NCBI GenBank assembly: GCA_004369085.1
Contig: ML210362.1
Span: 1 to 47,913, forward strand
Origin: Coprinopsis marcescibilis
Lineage: Eukaryota; Basidiomycota; Agaricomycetes; Agaricales; Psathyrellaceae
Direction of reading: 5' to 3'
DNA length: 47,913 bases
Part shown: piece after piece, positions 43,141-47,913 of the stretch
Position numbering within the stretch: position 1 is the stretch's first letter
Layout of the letters: the number at the start of each line of letters is the position of its first letter
Program-made: the position numbers and the translations under genes
The notes under the pieces: model-generated
What the model saw: only the letters and a program-made list of their open reading frames with translations
Database searches by the model: none
Told to the model about the DNA's origin: nothing

Positions 43141-44821
43141 CTACGCCTTGGTAGGCAACACACTAACCACCGCTGCTGGCGAATTAGCGTAGGACCCCGA
43201 ACCAAGCGCAGCAGCGTCCAACCGCTCCTCCAAGCCCATACCCAATCCCTCCCGCTCCCATTCACCTCCGACATTATCCAACAACGCAATGCTGTCCCGT
43301 TTCCCGGGGTGAGTGAGCCCACCCGCTGGGCCCAGACCGCCCCCAACGCCCAGGCTGAACCCGCGCAAGCTGGCAGTGGTACTCCCGCCCAGGCCGCCAC
43401 CGATGCTGCTGTTCGATGCGACGGAGGCTGCGGCGGATATGAGGTTCAAGCCTGAAACGCTCGGGATGTGAGGAGGGGGGTCGATGGCGCTTGCATCTTT
43501 GGTGAGAGAGACGAGTGGGAGGGTCGAAGCTGGCGTGGAAGAGAGAAGGTCCGAGTAGGACATGAATGAGAGACGTTTGTTGGCGACGTGGTGTGGAGAA
43601 GGAGGGTGAGAGGCTGTGCTGGGGGATGCTGCTGACGTGCTCGGGGGTGATGTACTGGTCGTGTTGAGGAGGGTGAGGTTTGCGGAGATGGGTGAGGATG
43701 ACACGGGGAGGGCTCTGAAGGTATCGAGAGGTTCTACGACGGAGGTGGCGGAGAAGTAGGTGGAAGTTGGCGTTATGAGCGAAGGTGCGGGGTCACTGGA
43801 GCCGGCTGCGCCGCTGGTGGTGGCATGGGCGCTGTCTTTGCTGATCGAATGTGCCATTTGGGGAGCCCGGGGAGGCGACGAAGACAGAGATGCTGTCATC
43901 AAGGACGGCGACGTCGACGTTGAACGAGTTGGGCTTTGGAAAGGGGAGGTCGAGGTCGACGAGACTGTATGAACAGAGGTAGTGTTGATCACGTTCGAGG
44001 ACAAATTGACAAGGGGGTCGCCGCTGCGTGCTGTTCGAGAACCCAAAGGTGAAGGGCTTCGACTCCTGAAGCTGAGAGGGCTCGCGAATCCGCTACTACG
44101 AGCTCCATGGCCCCCGAGACCCTCAAAAACGGTTGACGACGCTGGTGCCACAACGGAGACTTGCTCGAACGTGGTCTTCTCGATCGGACTGGTCTTATCG
44201 GATGGGTTTGGTACGGTATCCATGTCCAAGGTGGCCAAGACGGCCGCAGCACTGTCGAGAACGGAGGGGACTGCCTGTTCGAGCTGTTCTGTTGCCTTGG
44301 CTCTTGGGATTCGATGTGGATCAAGCTGTCGCTGGGGCGACGTGGGCGAGTGCAGATACGGTGGCGACGTGGGGGAGATCATGGGTTCGATGTCACGCTC
44401 AAAGATTGCGGATGAAGATGAATGTCTGTACGGAATCCATGAGAATTCGGCCAAAGATGGGGAGAAATGGCAACTGTGGGACGTACACGCTCGTTGGAGA
44501 TGATGGAATCGAGCCTGGAGAGCCCATCCGTGGCTCGACGACTGCACGCAGGTTCTGCGATGTCCGCCTGTTGCCCCTGTCTGCTGTTCTGTGGTGGTGG
44601 TGCCCCTCCTTGGATGGCGAGAGCCCTGCCGATAGCATGGCCGTTGGAGACAGCAGGGAGTTCGACGTCATATGCTTCAGGTCGATTGGCGGTGGCACTG
44701 AGCTCTGAGCGGCCACAACTAGACAAAATGCAAGTTAGAATGTGAATTTTCTGTCAGGTTGCGATACGAATACACAGATTACAATACACATACCTTCAGG
44801 AGAGGGATTCGGCGACGACAT
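43141..44821 (-). CDS. Conserved fungal Ser/Thr/Pro-rich protein
   Basis: Exons 44821-44794, 44718-44487 and 44425-43141 join to 514 residues with exact frame; the start is ATG at 44821 (MSSPNPSPE). The protein is Ser/Thr/Pro-rich and mostly disordered, with many SP/TP sites. Two blocks stand out: KRLSFMSYSDLLSSTP (about residue 360) and GEWEREGLGMGLEERLDA near the C-terminus. From memory, similar blocks occur in ascomycete and basidiomycete proteins of unknown function, which suggests a conserved short-motif scaffold or regulator. A His run (HHHH) lies near residue 50. No TM or signal peptide; likely cytoplasmic or nuclear. The antisense frames over this gene are shadows. Confidence 0.78.
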
Positions 44822-45656
44822 GTCTGACTCAACGGCTTTTTTGCAGGTTCAAGATTTCGGTTACAAAGGTGAAGGTGAGGGGAAGCAGGAGCAGAGAAAG
44901 CGTTGCAGAGGTAGCTTTAAAGGCCGATAACGAGTGTTTCAGGGTTCAAGAGGCTTTGTCTGGTGGCCAGAGGCTCTGTGTCTTGATGGAGACCGTGGAC
45001 AAGGACAACCGTTCTGTCATTTCAAATTCCTCCACGATGTCCGCCCGTCACATGATCCGCTTCCGAATCGCTCGGACTTCGGCTTCTTGGTCCATTGCAA
45101 CGTCATATCGATTGTCGAGAGCTTACTGCAATCGCGCGCGTTGCTCTGCTGCTATTGTGTTCAGGGATTCGGTGTTAAGAAAGGTACGTTTTGCTCTGTA
45201 GGCGGCGGTGCCAGGGTCAGATGCGTTTCTCAGCGCCGTCATCACAAGCACTGCCCGTCGACTCGATTTGGCTCGGGTGTGCTGCGCCCTTTCGGTGGAA
45301 TGTTGTGGAAGGAAAAGCCGGTGGTCATGGGGTGTCGGAGACGATTGTGGTATGTCAGAATCACCGATAATGTGCTGATGGTGTAAACGAAACCCCGAGT
45401 TCGTGTACTCGGCCCTACACTGCAGCGTCGAAAGATAAGGAGGTGCAGTTGGACACGAGGGCCAGGGCCCATGCAAGAAGGGCCTTCTGCGTATTCTTGT
45501 CAGACGTCTTGGGTACTTGGCACGGGACACTGCAGTGACGAAGATGAGACGCGGCGGCCAGTCTGATCGACGAAACCCAGCCCAACGACGTCATCCTGGG
45601 TATTTGCTTTAGTCCCCCCCCCCGCCATCGGACGCGGAGGGACGGCGCAGAGTCGG
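44822..45656. other. Intergenic, promoter of the Ser/Thr-rich gene
   Basis: No convincing gene. Frames of 90-150 codons on both strands (for example 44934-45386 plus, 45123-45530 minus) lack domains, and start context is poor. A run of 11 C lies at about 45615-45625. Confidence 0.4.
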
Positions 45657-46106
45657 CTAGAGTCGGGACCCCTTGGGCGAAAGGAGGCTGAATGTATACC
45701 AAGTGTATAAACGGTATTCCCAGAGCAGATCGGGCTCAGGGCTGTTATCGTTAGTGCTACTGCGAAACCAATTCAAAGGTGTCGACGAGTAGGGAGGGTT
45801 CTGAGGGCTGTCTTCGAGCATGAGCGAAATGGCCTGGTACGTTCTAGTCATTTCTTCGATGCAACTGTTTAAGTTCAACATCATGTCGTCTGCAGATAAC
45901 TGACAACAACCTTCGCCAACGCGACGCGATTGGTCGTCCCAATTGCATGGCTTGATCGTGCGACGTCGACGGATCTGTGCGCTTGTAGACCAACAGGAAT
46001 CTCTAGGGCTGTACCGATTGCGTTTGAGGTCATCTAGGCCAGGGTTATTTCGTGGAGATGCACTGAGGGTGTTCATTGAGTCTGTGGTACGCTCAGATTC
46101 ATCCAT
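45657..46106 (-). CDS. Small hypothetical protein
   Basis: A 149-codon frame from ATG at 46106, polar, no signal peptide or TM, one short helical stretch (DDMMLNLNSCIEEMTRTYQAISLMLED) that could pair as an amphipathic helix. No family recognised. It is divergent from the four-TM gene, with the starts about 200 bp apart and a TATATAATTATA tract between them (46143-46155). That arrangement is the main support that it is real. Codons beyond residue 130 may be intronic read-through. Confidence 0.4.
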   Translation of the reverse strand: MDESERTTDSMNTLSASPRNNPGLDDLKRNRYSPRDSCWSTSAQIRRRRTIKPCNWDDQSRRVGEGCCQLSADDMMLNLNSCIEEMTRTYQAISLMLEDSPQNPPYSSTPLNWFRSSTNDNSPEPDLLWEYRLYTWYTFSLLSPKGSRL

Positions 46107-46302
46107 ATAACCGCTAATTGAATCGATTTGTCCTTTACGTACGGTATATAATTATAGAGCGTCATCAGGCTGTGTTGACAGGAAGGTCTGCGGGCTGTCA
46201 TTTTTGGTTCAACTGGGGAGACGTTCAGCTTGGCTCTTTGTTTCTTTCAACGTCGACCATCACCCTACCCACCTCGCCGCCGCTAAATAAGGACTTTCGC
46301 TC

Positions 46303-47114
46303 ATGGCTCCGGAACCTCGAAACGTTGAAGCGCTCAACGCCGTTCTCAGTATTTTCATTGTGGGGTTTGGTATCGCCTCGGTGGGTTCGTTTTAACTGAT
46401 TAGATTCGACCATTTCTGAGCGACGCGACGTTGTCTCGATTTTGACCCATCGAACCCGCTTCACGACCGAACATGTTATCTCCGTCGCCTGCATTGAAAC
46501 GAGTAGCTTGTCGACGCGTCCTGGCTATTGTCACGGTACGCACAGGGCGATACGCTTGCTTCGCCTACGCTTGTACCGTTTGGCATATACATTATGGTGT
46601 CGTCTGGGTGGACTATTGCCGTGTTCGTTGGGCTGTGGTGGAGAAACCCCGTCAAGGCGCTTGTGGGGCGAACTCTTTGGTTGTACGTCCAATTGCTTAC
46701 CTCTCGAACGTGACCGACTGACTACTCGACCACAGATTCTTGGTTAGCTCTGCGATGTGGCTCGCATCGGCAATCGGGTTGACGGTACTCTACCAAGGAA
46801 GTTACTCGTGTATCTCGTACGTCCCCTTCCTCTCCGATGTCCGTCCCCTGTGTCGATTTGTGATGCTGACGGGGAGTGAACAGCGTGACACATCTCCCGA
46901 TTAACCTTGGTTTCGATCACTGCCACCAGCATGTCGCACTTCAGGCATTTTGTTGGGTACAAGTGTACGTGTTCATGCGTCTTTTCTCTCTGCATCATTG
47001 AAGTAATACATTGATACGGGTTCCGACATCTGTGATTTCAGGTGCCTATTCATCATTTTAGGCTTGAATAACGAGGAGAATATCAGGTTCAGGGACCAAG
47101 GGTCTAGGCCGTAG
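46303..47114 (+). CDS. Small four-TM (MARVEL-like) membrane protein, 5' part unresolved
   Basis: The 3' exons are clear: up to 46682, 46736-46816, 46884-46964 and 47042-47114 stay in one frame (81, 81 and 73 nt). Helices are GIYIMVSSGWTIAVFVGLWW, LVSSAMWLASAIGLTVLY and ALQAFCWVQVCLFIILGL, with cysteines in the loop (YQGSYSC, GFDHCHQH) as in small basidiomycete four-TM/MARVEL-like proteins. A first helix is supplied by ATG 46303 (ALNAVLSIFIVGFGIAS, donor at 46381), joined by a possible acceptor at about 46545. An alternative start is ATG 46473. About 150-180 residues. Function unknown. Confidence 0.55.
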
Positions 47115-47578
47115 GAGAGTCGAGAAATGGTTACTGTAATTTGCTATTGTATTCAATTGAGATTCGTGGGAGGGGTATGATAAAGGGAGGGTCCACCTAT
47201 GATCATCCTAGGGTCCCAGGTCCGGTTGTCAATCCACCAATACTGTGGCCTAATACCCTTGTAAACGCATCTCAGCAGTGGGGAGGGGGTTAGAACAGAT
47301 TCCATCAGAATTCATCAGTTCCACAGGATTCTGAGCCCTTAGGGTTAAGGGACAAAAAAATGAATCATAGGGTGGGATCCACCCTAGACCCCTACCCTGC
47401 CCTACCCTGCTCACCCTGCCCTACATACAGGACTCACAGATTGCAAGAGTACCTACACTACACTACATACAAGACTTGTAGAATACATGGGTGAACTACC
47501 TTCCTCCATGGACTCTACACACAGCATGACAAAACAGCTGTATGCACAAGACCTGCACCACTGGATGATGCTCACCCA
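47115..47578. repeat. Intergenic with imperfect inverted and direct repeats
   Basis: GGGTCCACCTATGATCAT near 47190 and ATGAATCATAGGGTGGGATCC near 47360 are imperfect inverted repeats about 190 bp apart, possibly a small MITE. They are followed by CCCTACCCTGC-type direct repeats (47387-47425) and a repeated CTACATACA-GGAC/AGAC block (47420-47480). No gene is seen. Confidence 0.4.
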
Positions 47579-47913
47579 ATTCTCGACCATTTTGCATGTG
47601 GTCTGCTCTCACTGGTGAGTCGTCGAAGCACACTGTACAAGACAACTCGGAACACGCAAAACGAAGCAATATTGAGTGAGATACATGATGTACAGTACAC
47701 CACTGTACATGTATCTCACTCAATTCTGCGCCGTTTTGCAAACGCCATGGGTGGTTCGGAGAGCGCAGGGTGAACGCTCTCCAATGCATGTGAGAACATG
47801 CGAAACGAGTGAGAACTCGTCGAGTACTGTGGATGGCGAGATGTGCTCATACACAGTACTCGACGAGTACTGCACCGTTTCGCATCGCCATGGGTGGATC
47901 GGAGAGCGCATGG
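47579..47913. repeat. Tandem hairpin repeats, about 143-bp period
   Basis: Three copies of a unit, the last cut by the window edge, start at about 47579, 47722 and 47867. CGCCATGGGTGG recurs at 47743 and 47886 (143 bp apart). Each unit contains strong inverted repeats: ATTGAGTGAGATACATG (47671-47687) with 47708-47724, 17 bp perfect; ACTCGTCGAGTACTGT (47815-47830) with 47853-47868, 16 bp perfect; GGAGAGCG/CGCTCTCC at 47758-47765 and 47775-47782. The hairpins keep their place in the unit while the stem sequence changes. Confidence 0.75.

Noticed and set aside
43982..44708. Plus-strand frames of 173 and 191 codons
   Set aside because: Shadows of the Ser/Thr-rich gene; low-complexity codons keep other frames open.
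45607..45630. Poly-C run as sign of assembly break
   Set aside because: A single homopolymer with continuous sequence on both sides; no other evidence.
47387..47425. CCCTA-rich tract as telomere
   Set aside because: Units are irregular (CCCTACCCTGC) and lie within unique sequence; not TTAGGG-type tandem telomere.

Overview
The window looks like a piece of an agaricomycete (mushroom-forming basidiomycete) nuclear genome. Genes are compact and intron-rich (introns mostly 47-120 nt, GT-AG, often phase 1). Several families typical of or restricted to this group are present: DUF6533 membrane proteins, a DUF6699 protein, two-domain jelly-roll/one-TM proteins and an AA9 lytic polysaccharide monooxygenase. 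There are no bacterial features. I saw no tRNA, rRNA or CRISPR array.

Layout. (1) 1-4334, minus strand: an intronless gene for a cysteine-rich secreted protein (A, 1429-2145), the broken 5' end of a second copy (B, 1-129), and a one-pass membrane protein (G1). (2) 5443-8748: a DUF6533 gene on plus and a multi-pass membrane protein on minus. (3) 9616-24227, all minus: a SAM methyltransferase (MT1), a large multi-pass membrane protein interrupted by a 360-nt assembly gap, a HUL5/UBE3C-type HECT ubiquitin ligase, a DUF6699 protein and a second methyltransferase (MT2) whose exons match MT1. (4) 25931-33110, plus: an array of cysteine-rich secreted protein genes (C broken, D intact, E broken, F intact), a 929-bp TA-flanked inverted-repeat element, and a fragment of the G family. 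(5) 33638-40544, minus: two NmrA-like Rossmann genes (the second with an in-frame TGA) and two more G paralogues. (6) 41006-47114: an AA9 LPMO, a Ser/Thr-rich conserved fungal protein, a small hypothetical protein and a four-TM protein. (7) 47579-47913: hairpin-forming tandem repeats.

The most unusual content is the cysteine-rich family. Each full-length member has a signal peptide, a conserved PS-[IL]-IT segment, then four tandem six-cysteine modules separated by Thr/Pro-rich linkers (24 cysteines). I do not recognise the family. Six copies lie at two sites about 26-30 kb apart in inverted orientation. The pair A/B mirrors the pair D/E, and a conserved non-coding spacer of about 1.1 kb was copied with them. 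Three of the six copies are broken. This looks like a fast-evolving accessory locus of secreted and cell-surface proteins beside conserved housekeeping genes such as HUL5. I infer that role from architecture only; the sequence does not prove a function.

Exon boundaries were worked out by eye from splice signals, frame continuity and paralogue comparison. Where the frame closes exactly I say so; where it does not I mark the model as unresolved.
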